Made by a program: the position numbers and the translations under genes. A stretch of 41,290 nt of DNA from Acetatifactor sp. (GTDB lineage Bacteria > Bacillota > Clostridia > Lachnospirales > Lachnospiraceae): assembly GCA_022511465.1 (NCBI GenBank), contig JAFLRM010000008.1, positions 1 to 41,290 of the forward strand. Reading direction: 5' to 3'. The notes beneath the pieces are model-generated. The model was not told where the DNA came from. It made no database searches and saw nothing but the letters and a program-made list of their open reading frames with translations. This document shows positions 34,225 to 41,290 of this stretch, one piece after another; the first letter of the stretch is position 1, and every line of letters begins with the position of its first letter.

Positions 34225-36018
34225 ATGCGCAGTCCTTGGACGGGGCGAAAACTGCATACCATATTTTTTGCGGCCGGCCTCCTGGCGGTGCTCTTTATGG
34301 GACTTCCCTATCTGATCCTCGGGCAGGACGCCATTGTGACCTACCATGACCAGTTGGACGGTGAGGTGATCGCCTATCTGCTTCAGGCGAGGCATCTTTT
34401 TCAGGGGAGTACTCTGCCGGAGTTTTTAGGCGGTGTATCGAAGACTGCCTTGGTTCCTCCGGCTCCGGCGGCTGTGCTGCTTTTTTTGCCGGGCAACGCG
34501 TTTGTAGCGCTGGCGCTGATGCAGGTGTTGGGGAGTCTGTGCGGTTATGTGGGAATGTACCTTCTGGCACGCAGGGTTACCGGACGGGCTTTTATTCCGG
34601 TTGTGGTGGGCGTTTTCTACGCTTACTTGCCTTTTTTGCCGGTATATGGACTGGCGCAGTATGGTCTGCCTCTGCTCTTATATCTGCTTATGGAGGCAAA
34701 AGAGGGGCGTCATCAAAAGGTGTGCGTCCTATATGCGGCTCTGTATGCCCTAAATTCCTCGCTGGTTTTGGTAGGTTTTGGCGTGTTGGGAGTGCTCTTA
34801 GTGTGGATACTGTGGGAACTTTGGCAGGGGAAGCGAAGGAAAAAGGCTATCGGCGCATGGCGCTGGTTGTTGTGGAATTTTCTGGTAATTCTCTTCATCT
34901 ATCTTTTGGAGAATCTCAGGCTGTTAGCTCAAACTCTTGGAGTGGGATCTGCGGGGGAAATGATTTCCCACAAGGCGGAATATGTGTTATTTCCGGAAGA
35001 ATTTCTAAGCAGCTTTTTGCGGGGACTATTGCAAGGTGGACAGCACAGCGGAGATTTCCATGCGGTGTTTCTTGCCGCCTCTGTGGTGGCGGCCCTTGTC
35101 TGCGGTGGGACATTTCTTGTGTGGAAAAGCAGGGAAAACAGGGAAGATCAGCTTGCACCGATGGGAGGGATCCTAAAGATAATGGTGATCGCCTTTGGAT
35201 GGAATCTGTTCTTCGCCGCGGTGGCCGCTTTTTGGAACTCGCTGGCGGGTATTCGGCTGCGGGAGCAGCTTCAAGTGATGGGCGCTTTTCAGGTGGACAG
35301 GCTTTTGTGGCTGGCGCCATGTCTCTGGTATCTGATCTTGGCATGTGCTCTTGCACTGGCAGCGGAGCTGTGGCAACAGAGAGGGAAAATTCGTTTTCTT
35401 TCCCCGATACTGTGTGTTGTGATGGCAGCGACGCTGGGATACACGGCTTTCACGGTCTTTATGGAGAGTAATCTCAAGTTCAATGTACAAAAGCTTCGCA
35501 ATTCGGATTACAGTGCCATCAGCTTTAATGATTATTATGCGGTGGGCGTTTACTCGCAGGTGGAGGAATTTCTGCGGGAGCAGACCGGGGAGAAAAAAGA
35601 GGATTACCGGGTGGTCAGTCTGGGGATTGACCCGGCGGCGGCTCTCTATCACGGCTTCTATTGTCTGGACGGTTACTCCAACAATTACCCTCTGGAGTAC
35701 AAACATGCCTTCCGCAGGATCATAGCGCCGGAGCTTGATCGAAACGCATATCTGACAGAGAATTTTGACAACTGGGGCAACCGCTTATATCTGTTCAGCT
35801 CGGAGTCTCCCGGATATTATACCATAGAGAAGGGCGGTTTTGCCTTTCTGGATTACCGGCTGGACGTGGAGGCGCTGCGGGGGATGGGGGGCAAATATCT
35901 CTTTTCCGCCGCTTACATCCTGAACGCCAAGGAGCAAGGGCTCACGCTTCTTAAGGAGGAGCCTTTTTCCACGGAGGACAGTTATTATCAGATCTATGTA
36001 TATGGTATCACTCCGTGA
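34225..36018 (+). CDS. YkoS/DUF6044-like polytopic membrane protein, paralog B
   Basis: This 597-residue protein is a paralog of the one at 12313-14082. It shares the loop YHDQLDGEV (D42, D45), the QARHL segment, GLAQYGLPLLLY, and the C-terminal HGFYCLDGYSNNYPLEYKHAFRR and NFDNWGNRLYLF blocks. About eleven hydrophobic segments precede a soluble C-terminal domain of about 160 residues. The start is ATG 34225, eight bases after GGGAGGAG; an in-frame start at 34165 lies inside the previous gene and adds an unlikely basic leader. The two paralogs sit about 20 kb apart in the same cluster, each probably handling a different sugar or acceptor. Confidence 0.65.
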   Translation: MRSPWTGRKLHTIFFAAGLLAVLFMGLPYLILGQDAIVTYHDQLDGEVIAYLLQARHLFQGSTLPEFLGGVSKTALVPPAPAAVLLFLPGNAFVALALMQVLGSLCGYVGMYLLARRVTGRAFIPVVVGVFYAYLPFLPVYGLAQYGLPLLLYLLMEAKEGRHQKVCVLYAALYALNSSLVLVGFGVLGVLLVWILWELWQGKRRKKAIGAWRWLLWNFLVILFIYLLENLRLLAQTLGVGSAGEMISHKAEYVLFPEEFLSSFLRGLLQGGQHSGDFHAVFLAASVVAALVCGGTFLVWKSRENREDQLAPMGGILKIMVIAFGWNLFFAAVAAFWNSLAGIRLREQLQVMGAFQVDRLLWLAPCLWYLILACALALAAELWQQRGKIRFLSPILCVVMAATLGYTAFTVFMESNLKFNVQKLRNSDYSAISFNDYYAVGVYSQVEEFLREQTGEKKEDYRVVSLGIDPAAALYHGFYCLDGYSNNYPLEYKHAFRRIIAPELDRNAYLTENFDNWGNRLYLFSSESPGYYTIEKGGFAFLDYRLDVEALRGMGGKYLFSAAYILNAKEQGLTLLKEEPFSTEDSYYQIYVYGITP

Positions 36019-36075
36019 TGCTGTTTTGGAGGAGCGCGTGCTTTTTGGTTGCTGTGCGCGATAGGGAGGAGTCAC

Positions 36076-37842
36076 ATGGGATGGAAAAAATTTATTCAAA
36101 TAGAGCTTCCGGTTCTTTTATTCTGTACCATCGTTCTATGTGTGGGGATAAGTAGGAAGGAAGGGTATCACATGGACGAGCTTCTGAGCTTTGAACTGGC
36201 CAACGCGGAGTTCAACCCGTGGATCGTACCCACCCAGCCGGAGGGACGCCTTGCAAAGTTTGTGCACAATGAGATTGATGGGGGGAGCTTTGGAGAGACA
36301 TTTGGCAACTTGGCGGACACGGTGAAGGATGTGCTCAAAAACAGAGGTGAGAGCAAACTTCTCGCTTATACGGCGGATGTCTATGAGGAGCCCGTCTGGA
36401 TCGACAGGCAGACCTTTGTGGACTATATCACGGTGGGAAAGGACGATGCCTTTAATTATCTGTCCGTGTACTTTAATGTGAAAGATGACAATCACCCGCC
36501 TCTTCACTTTATGCTCTTGCATACAGTCTCCTCCGTCTTTCAGGGGCAGACGGAGGCTTGGATGGGATGCATCATCAATCTGGCGGCGGTAATGGCGGTC
36601 ATGGTCCTGTTGATGAAACTGGGGAACGGACTGGCCGGTGAACTTGGACTCGGGAAGTATCAAAGGGTTGCGGGAATTCTCTGCGCGGCGTGCTATGGGT
36701 TGTCTTCGGGGGCGTTGGCCACTGTGCTGCTGATTCGTATGTACGCCTTGCTGACATTGTGGTGTGTGGCGTATTTTTATCTCATTATCAGGAAATGGCA
36801 GGATTGGGAGTTTGACAAAAAGAACTTTCGACTGATCCTTGTGACCCTCCTGGGATTCTGGACACAATATTTCTTTTTGTTTTATTGCATATCCCTTGCG
36901 GCCGTGACCGCAGTGCTCCTTCTGCGCCGCAGACGGCTGCGGGAGCTTTTCTGTTTTGTCCGCTCCATGATCACTTCAGCTGTGGTGGGGATCGCAGCAT
37001 TCCCCTTTGCCGTCTCCGACGTGTTTTCCAGCGGCAGGGGAGTGGAAGCGCTGGAAAATCTATCCGCGGGCTTTGCAGGGTATGGCGCTCGAATATGGGA
37101 ATTTATGAAGATCTTGGCAAGCAGAACCTTTTTTCCGTTATTCTGGGTGATGTTTGTTATCTTGGCGGTGGAGGCGCTGTGGTTCTCCAGAAAGAAGCAG
37201 GCGTTGAATTTGGAGAAGAACCGCGAAAAGACTGCTCTTGTATGGCTTCTGCTACTACCCGTTGTGGGATATTTTCTTCTGGCAGCAAGGATGTCGCCCT
37301 ATCTGGTGGATCGGTATGTGATGCCGGTGTTCCCTTTTGCGATCCTGGCAGGTACGCTCATATTGTTTGCCCTGCTCGCTATAGTAGCAAAGAGGCGTAA
37401 CGAAACTGGGGGACGATATCTTGTGGAGGCAGTTTGCATGATCGCGCTGGTGCTGCAGCTGGTTGGCCTTTACAAGTATGACGGCAGTTATCTCTATCAG
37501 GGCTATGGACGGCAGGAGCACTTTGCGGGATCCTATGCGGACTATCCCTGTATCTGTGTCTATGACGGCGTGGGATATTACGAGAATCTCCCGGAATTTA
37601 CCCACTATGAGAAAACCTTACTTTTGACCTATGAAGAGCTTGTAAACAGACAGGAGACGGAGAGTATCCGGGAGTTGGACCAAGTGGTGGTGCTGGTCAA
37701 GAATGATCTCTATGCTTCCGCACGGGTGCTGGACTTTTTGTCGGAAAGGTATGGGCTTACCGTGGAACTGATAGGGGCGCGTGTACCGGGGGTACATGGA
37801 GATCAGCTTTACTTTATGACAAAGGAGGGTAACGGCTTATGA
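36076..37842 (+). CDS. GT39-like polytopic glycosyltransferase
   Basis: This 588-residue membrane protein starts at ATG 36076, behind AGGGAGGAG; an in-frame start at 36049 is upstream of that site. The first membrane segment (about 9-25) is followed by a loop with YHMDELLSFE (H32, D34, E35), a long extracytoplasmic stretch, and then DDNHPPLHFML (about 137-147), the HPPL motif that recurs in GT39-type bacterial transferases. About ten more segments follow, then a soluble tail near 470-588. It belongs to a different subgroup from the tandem pair at 2639/4896. It overlaps the next gene by ATGA. Confidence 0.75.
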   Translation: MGWKKFIQIELPVLLFCTIVLCVGISRKEGYHMDELLSFELANAEFNPWIVPTQPEGRLAKFVHNEIDGGSFGETFGNLADTVKDVLKNRGESKLLAYTADVYEEPVWIDRQTFVDYITVGKDDAFNYLSVYFNVKDDNHPPLHFMLLHTVSSVFQGQTEAWMGCIINLAAVMAVMVLLMKLGNGLAGELGLGKYQRVAGILCAACYGLSSGALATVLLIRMYALLTLWCVAYFYLIIRKWQDWEFDKKNFRLILVTLLGFWTQYFFLFYCISLAAVTAVLLLRRRRLRELFCFVRSMITSAVVGIAAFPFAVSDVFSSGRGVEALENLSAGFAGYGARIWEFMKILASRTFFPLFWVMFVILAVEALWFSRKKQALNLEKNREKTALVWLLLLPVVGYFLLAARMSPYLVDRYVMPVFPFAILAGTLILFALLAIVAKRRNETGGRYLVEAVCMIALVLQLVGLYKYDGSYLYQGYGRQEHFAGSYADYPCICVYDGVGYYENLPEFTHYEKTLLLTYEELVNRQETESIRELDQVVVLVKNDLYASARVLDFLSERYGLTVELIGARVPGVHGDQLYFMTKEGNGL

Positions 37843-38906
37843 TAGCAGCTCAAATTCTGCAGTTGGTCCTATGGTTGTTTATCATTCCGCTGTGTGTGGG
37901 CAGTCTCTTTCTCTCTGTGGATAAAAAGGCAGGAAAACTCCCTCTTGCGTGGATAAGCGGTCAGCTTCTTTTGTGGGCGGTGTTCCAACTGATCTGCGTG
38001 CCCCTGATCCTGATCCAGGCAGATTACTCTATGGTACAGCAGATTTATCTGGTGGCTGTGGCGGCTCTCTTTCTGTTCTCAATGGTACGTCAGGGAATAC
38101 GTTTTAAAAAAGGAGCGGTATCGCTTCGGCTGATCAAGGAGTTTGGAGGAGAGAACAAGAACCTTACACGGATCCTTTGGGCGGTATTTTGGGCACTTCT
38201 TTTTTTCCAGCTGTTTCAGGCGGTGCGGATGACCTATGCGGACGGAGATGACGCTTTCTATGTGGCGGTAACCACAATAACAGAAAATGCCGATACCATG
38301 TACACCAAACAACCCTACACGGGGGGAACCTCTGAACTGGACATTAGACATGGCATAGCACCCTTTCCTATCTGGATCACCTTTTTGGCCAAGATGTCTG
38401 GCTTTCGTCCGGTGGGCGTGGCGCATGTAGCCGTTCCCTTGGCGTTGATCACCATGACATACGATGTGTTTTACCTGATGGGGCAGAAACTCTGCGGAAA
38501 ATATAAAGAAAGACTGCCGCTGTTTTTGATCTTTACAGAGATCTTGGTGCTGTTTGGCGATACCTCCTACTACACGGTGGAGAATTTTATGATTGCCAGA
38601 AGCCGTCAGGGAAAGGCCGCTTTGGGGAGCATCATCATTCCCGCGCTGTTTTTCCTGCTGCTTCTTTTGCTGGAGCAGCTGCAAAACGGTCAGAAGTTTT
38701 CGTTTTGCTACTGGGTGCTGCTCGCAGCTGCCATGACAGTCTGCTGTCTGTGCAGCACCATGGGGGCACTGTTGTGCTGTATGCTGGTGGGGATCGTGGC
38801 TCTCTGTGGGGCAGTGTGCTATCGAAAATGGAAATTCCTGTTCCCTACAGCAATCTGCTGTGCGCCCTGTGTGCTCTATGCGGCATTGTACCTGTTGTTG
38901 ACCTGA
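37839..38906 (+). CDS. DUF6077-like polytopic membrane protein, N-terminal half of a possible two-part GT-C
   Basis: This 355-residue protein has about nine hydrophobic segments. Between the fourth and fifth, the loop YADGDDAFYVAVTT (D135, D137, D138) precedes RHGIAPFPIW, which is where GT-C enzymes carry their acidic residues. ATG 37839 overlaps the previous stop. The protein ends abruptly after a membrane segment (LYAALYLLLT) at TGA 38904-38906. The next gene is in the same frame 36 bases on and supplies further membrane segments and a soluble domain, as if both together equal one typical protein. The family name is recalled and uncertain. Confidence 0.65.
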   Translation: MIAAQILQLVLWLFIIPLCVGSLFLSVDKKAGKLPLAWISGQLLLWAVFQLICVPLILIQADYSMVQQIYLVAVAALFLFSMVRQGIRFKKGAVSLRLIKEFGGENKNLTRILWAVFWALLFFQLFQAVRMTYADGDDAFYVAVTTITENADTMYTKQPYTGGTSELDIRHGIAPFPIWITFLAKMSGFRPVGVAHVAVPLALITMTYDVFYLMGQKLCGKYKERLPLFLIFTEILVLFGDTSYYTVENFMIARSRQGKAALGSIIIPALFFLLLLLLEQLQNGQKFSFCYWVLLAAAMTVCCLCSTMGALLCCMLVGIVALCGAVCYRKWKFLFPTAICCAPCVLYAALYLLLT

Positions 38907-38942
38907 GGGAATAGAGGAATCTGTGAAAGAGGAGGATGATAA

Positions 38943-39704
38943 ATGCAGGATGCGATCAATTTGTTTCGGGAATATATGGGCACAGGACTGATCCTGATAT
39001 GGTTTCTATTATCCCTGATCTATCTGTGGCTGCAGGAAAAGAGGACGAACCCGCGAATTTTGTTTGTCTATATGCCGGTTGTCCTGCTGTTGTTTTTTTT
39101 TAACCCGATCGTTGCCCGTGTCGTATATCGAGTGGCGGATGTCGAGATTTATTATCGTATTCTGTGGCTGTTGCCTGTGACCATGACTATTGCCTACGCG
39201 GTGACGGAGATCTTTGGAAAGCTTCAGGGAAAGGTGAGAGTTCTCTTTGCGGGTCTTGCGGCGGTGATCCTGATGGTGTCCGGAGGCTTTATTTACCAAA
39301 ATCCCTTTTTTCACAAGGCGGAGAACTGGTACCACATGCCGCAGAGTGTAGTGGATATCTGCGATGCCATTGTGGTAGATGGCAGAGAGGTGATGGCAGC
39401 ATTTCCGATGGAACTGGTGCAGTATGTCAGACAGTATGATGGTACCGTCTGTATGCCGTACGGCAGGGAGATGACCGTGGACAGATGGAATGTCTGGGGT
39501 GAGCTGTGCGCCGCCATGGTGGCGGAGGAGGCGGAAGCTGCGACTTTAACGACACTGGCCAGAGAGAAGGGCTGCCACTATATCATACTGTCCGAGGACA
39601 AAAAGATAGTAGGCGACATGGCCGCCTACTCTTATGAACTGTTTGATCGTGTGGATGGCTATGTGATCTACCGGGACATCAATGCAGATCTGTCCGTACC
39701 CTGA
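38943..39704 (+). CDS. Membrane protein with C-terminal soluble domain, possible second half of the preceding gene product
   Basis: This 253-residue protein has membrane segments near 13-30, 41-56, 71-90 and 95-118, with the loop VARVVYRVADVEIYYRILWLLP between the second and third, and a soluble C-terminal domain (about 120-253). Its own ribosome site GAGGAGG lies just upstream of ATG 38943. It shares the frame of the previous gene, from which it is separated by TGA at the start and TGA-TAA at the end of the 36-base linker. The presence of a good ribosome site argues that it is translated as a separate subunit rather than lost. It ends the plus-strand cluster, 11 bases from the convergent SGNH gene. 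Confidence 0.65.
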   Translation: MQDAINLFREYMGTGLILIWFLLSLIYLWLQEKRTNPRILFVYMPVVLLLFFFNPIVARVVYRVADVEIYYRILWLLPVTMTIAYAVTEIFGKLQGKVRVLFAGLAAVILMVSGGFIYQNPFFHKAENWYHMPQSVVDICDAIVVDGREVMAAFPMELVQYVRQYDGTVCMPYGREMTVDRWNVWGELCAAMVAEEAEAATLTTLAREKGCHYIILSEDKKIVGDMAAYSYELFDRVDGYVIYRDINADLSVP

Positions 39705-39715
39705 TGATGTGTCCT

Positions 39716-40870
39716 CTATTCCTCCCAAACGCGGTTGTACATGTTAAGTGCCTCAACAAAGCGGTCTGCCACCAAATTTCTTCCCGCCACGTTCAGGTGT
39801 AGATTGTCGATCAGATATTGATCTGCATTGTCCTCTGTGATGGTGCCATATAGGTTGTCGATGTAACTGACGCAGCGCACAGATGCGGTGCGGAGCTGCA
39901 TGACCGAATAGGTGGGCAGTCCGGCCTGACCATAGGTGTATATGCTGCTGCTGACATACTCCCCATCTTCCGTCACTGCATAAGCGTAGGTGGGGGACAG
40001 GATGATGATGCGAGTGTTGGGACAATAATACTGAATCGCCTCGATACCCGCCTCCAGATTGCCGGTGAACTGCTCAATGTCTGTGAAGTTCTCGTCGCTG
40101 TACATCTGATGGCCCATCAGATAATCTGTGGCATCGTACATGATGGCGACCACATCTATGTCAGCCATATCAATACTCTTCAATGTAGCGAGCACTTCCT
40201 GGGCATCATAGGGGGTGTCTTCCCCAAGCGCCAACGCGGCACTGGTGTAATATCCCTCATTTACACCGGACAATGCATATGTCACCAGCCAGTAGAAGGT
40301 GTAGGCGTCCATGGGATCCGTGTTGGCATCAAAAGCGTAGTGCTGTGCTGCCAGATAGCTGTCGCCGATAGCGCAGTTATAGACGGTGGCACCGGTCTTT
40401 TCAGCGATGATGTTGGCCAGATTGTCCTTGGAGTCCCGGTCGTCGGCGAAGGGACTGTTGCCAAAGAGCAGGATCGTCTCCGCAGGGCCGGTCTGGACAG
40501 GCTCGCCCAAATCTGTCATCAGCGGCATGATCTGATCCAAAACGTCATAATATTCTACGTCTTCATCCGAAATGATGTCATTCTGATCAATAAAAACTCC
40601 CCAGTTTCGAAATTTCATAAAAATACAGACGACAAAAACCACTACTACCAAAAGCACCAGTGTGTGCAGATTTAAAAAGCGAGGGAGTTTTTGGGGAGTC
40701 TTTCCACTTTGTGCGGAAGTGCCATCTTCAAAGGCTTCTTCAGAGGTTGGGTCAGTTGAGATGTCGTCATGTTCCAGATCTAAAATTTCTATCGTTGGTA
40801 TATGGTTAAGTTCGGAGTTATTGCTTATATTTTCAGCGTTTCTGTCGTGTTTCTTCATAAATCCTCTCAT
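39716..40870 (-). CDS. Membrane-anchored SGNH-like protein with altered motifs
   Basis: This 384-residue protein has an acidic cytosolic N-terminus (about 1-62, many Asp/Glu), one membrane segment (about 67-86) and an extracytoplasmic SGNH-like domain. Compared with the SGNH protein at 28217, block I is FGNSP (S139 kept, Asp of GDS replaced by Asn), block III is DATDY with Thr248 where the oxyanion Asn is expected, and block V is intact (D355, H358 in DNLHLN). It may be a weakened hydrolase, an acyltransferase or a binding protein. ATG 40870 has no clear ribosome site; ATG 40858 has GAGAGGA only three bases away. It is convergent with the cluster end, with no visible terminator between them. 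Confidence 0.72.
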   Translation of the reverse strand: MRGFMKKHDRNAENISNNSELNHIPTIEILDLEHDDISTDPTSEEAFEDGTSAQSGKTPQKLPRFLNLHTLVLLVVVVFVVCIFMKFRNWGVFIDQNDIISDEDVEYYDVLDQIMPLMTDLGEPVQTGPAETILLFGNSPFADDRDSKDNLANIIAEKTGATVYNCAIGDSYLAAQHYAFDANTDPMDAYTFYWLVTYALSGVNEGYYTSAALALGEDTPYDAQEVLATLKSIDMADIDVVAIMYDATDYLMGHQMYSDENFTDIEQFTGNLEAGIEAIQYYCPNTRIIILSPTYAYAVTEDGEYVSSSIYTYGQAGLPTYSVMQLRTASVRCVSYIDNLYGTITEDNADQYLIDNLHLNVAGRNLVADRFVEALNMYNRVWEE

Positions 40871-40921
40871 TCTGCCGTAAAAGGTCCAAATAATACTTAC
40901 AAGTCTTATATGATCACTTTC

Positions 40922-40950
40922 ATTTTACTATTATGTAGCTGGAAAGTCCA
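40922..40950 (-). promoter_or_regulatory. Candidate promoter for the SGNH-like gene
   Basis: On the minus strand TGGACT (40950-40945), a 17-bp spacer and TAAAAT (40927-40922). The -35 matches four of six consensus positions and the -10 five of six. The leader to ATG 40870 would be about 45 bases. Confidence 0.4.
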
Positions 40951-41003
40951 CTTTATTATTTATGAAAAAAAATTAAGAAATTATGAAGAAATATAGGAAA
41001 GGC

Positions 41004-41032
41004 TTGATGGTAGGTGATGACAATGCTATAAT
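41004..41032 (+). promoter_or_regulatory. Strong sigma-A promoter for the Glu-rich gene
   Basis: TTGATG (41004-41009), a 17-bp spacer and a perfect TATAAT (41027-41032) with TGC directly before it (extended -10). The predicted transcript start near 41039 leaves a leader of about 74 bases to ATG 41113. Confidence 0.8.
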
Positions 41033-41112
41033 GTTACAGAATTGTTAAACGCAAGGTTAGAAAGACTGGTTTTGCAGATTGTTGGTCGGGTAGTATGGAA
41101 AGGAAGTTTCAA

Positions 41113-41290
41113 ATGAAGAAATTATTTGGACGTGGCAGGGGAGCACAGGAGGACTGGGAGAATTACGAAGAGGAGAATTTCTCGGAGGATTATTCCTGGG
41201 ACGAAAGTGAATCAGAAGCCGAGGAGATAGAGGCCTACGAGGAGGAAGCCGAGTACATCGAGGAGGCGGAATTTTACGAGGAGGAAGCCG
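41113..41290 (+). CDS. Glu-rich protein, N-terminal part (3' end outside window)
   Basis: ATG 41113 follows AAGGAAG and opens a frame that stays open to the window edge (59 codons). The protein starts with a short basic stretch (MKKLFGRGRG) and then becomes extremely acidic, with a degenerate repeat of the form YEEEAEYIEEAEF. Nothing recognisable as a domain is in view. In Clostridia, such acidic cytosolic leaders often precede a membrane anchor of cell-envelope proteins such as LCP (LytR-CpsA-Psr) ligases, and the neighbouring SGNH-like protein also has an acidic leader; this is only a suggestion. It is the first gene of a separate plus-strand unit with its own strong promoter. Confidence 0.75.
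   Translation, partial: MKKLFGRGRGAQEDWENYEEENFSEDYSWDESESEAEEIEAYEEEAEYIEEAEFYEEEA

Noticed and set aside
36018..36075. Short open frame starting at ATG 36018 between two cluster genes
   Set aside because: It is out of frame with the GT39-like gene, overlaps its start, has no ribosome site, and gives a peptide of fewer than 50 residues with no recognisable features.
38904..38942. Frameshift or nonsense pseudogene at the junction of the last two plus-strand genes
   Set aside because: The frame is unchanged and the linker contains a strong ribosome site next to an ATG, so two translated genes fit better than a broken one; kept as an open finding, not as a pseudogene call.
2639..39704. Initiating phosphoglycosyltransferase, Wzy polymerase or PglB-type oligosaccharyltransferase among the cluster genes
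   Set aside because: No protein shows the motifs of PglC/WbaP or the WWDxG motif of oligosaccharyltransferases, and no membrane protein could be singled out as Wzy, so none is annotated as such.
1..41290. CRISPR arrays, tRNA or rRNA genes, riboswitches
   Set aside because: No regularly spaced direct repeats, no cloverleaf-type sequence and no long structured leader were seen on reading; a covariance-model search was not possible.

Overview
The window looks like a chromosome segment of a Gram-positive Clostridia bacterium, most likely a Lachnospiraceae gut commensal. This is inferred from strong GGAGG-type ribosome binding sites, sigma-A promoters with 17-bp spacers, a IS1182-type transposase, and membrane protein families that I associate with that group. 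No rRNA, tRNA or taxonomic marker is present, so the assignment is by resemblance only.

Layout. (1) Positions 1-1300 are a mobile or accessory flank: the 3' end of an IS1182-type insertion sequence, then an AT-rich hicAB toxin-antitoxin pair closed by a strong rho-independent terminator. (2) Positions 1299-2492 (minus strand) hold a PseC-type aminotransferase, divergent from the main cluster. (3) Positions 2639-39704 are a plus-strand surface-glycan cluster of about 37 kb, interrupted only by one small minus-strand membrane protein (4161-4826). It contains about fourteen large polytopic GT-C-like membrane proteins in several paralogous sets: a tandem GT39-like pair, two GtrII-like, two YkoS/DUF6044-like, three PTPS-related-like and others. 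It also contains a sialyltransferase-like GT52 protein, a PglK-like ABC flippase, a GT2 enzyme, and a pseudaminic acid block (pseF, pseH, pseI, pseG) into which an FkbH-like HAD-IIIC enzyme and an acyl carrier protein are inserted. An SGNH hydrolase, a GtrB/ArnC-like polyprenyl-phosphate glycosyltransferase and an RffA-type sugar aminotransferase follow. (4) Positions 39716-40870 (minus) encode a second, membrane-anchored SGNH-like protein. A strong promoter then drives the start of a Glu-rich protein that runs off the window.

How the genes may work together (inference). CMP-pseudaminic acid, possibly carrying an ACP-derived acyl group, is made in the cytosol and added by the GT52-like enzyme to a lipid-linked glycan, which the PglK-like ABC protein flips. 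On the outer face, the GT-C-like proteins decorate or assemble the glycan using polyprenyl-phosphate sugars. One such donor may be a 4-amino-4,6-dideoxyhexose from the RffA/GtrB pair. SGNH proteins could add or remove acyl groups. PseB, an initiating phosphoglycosyltransferase, a Wzy-type polymerase and a recognisable ligase are not in the window.
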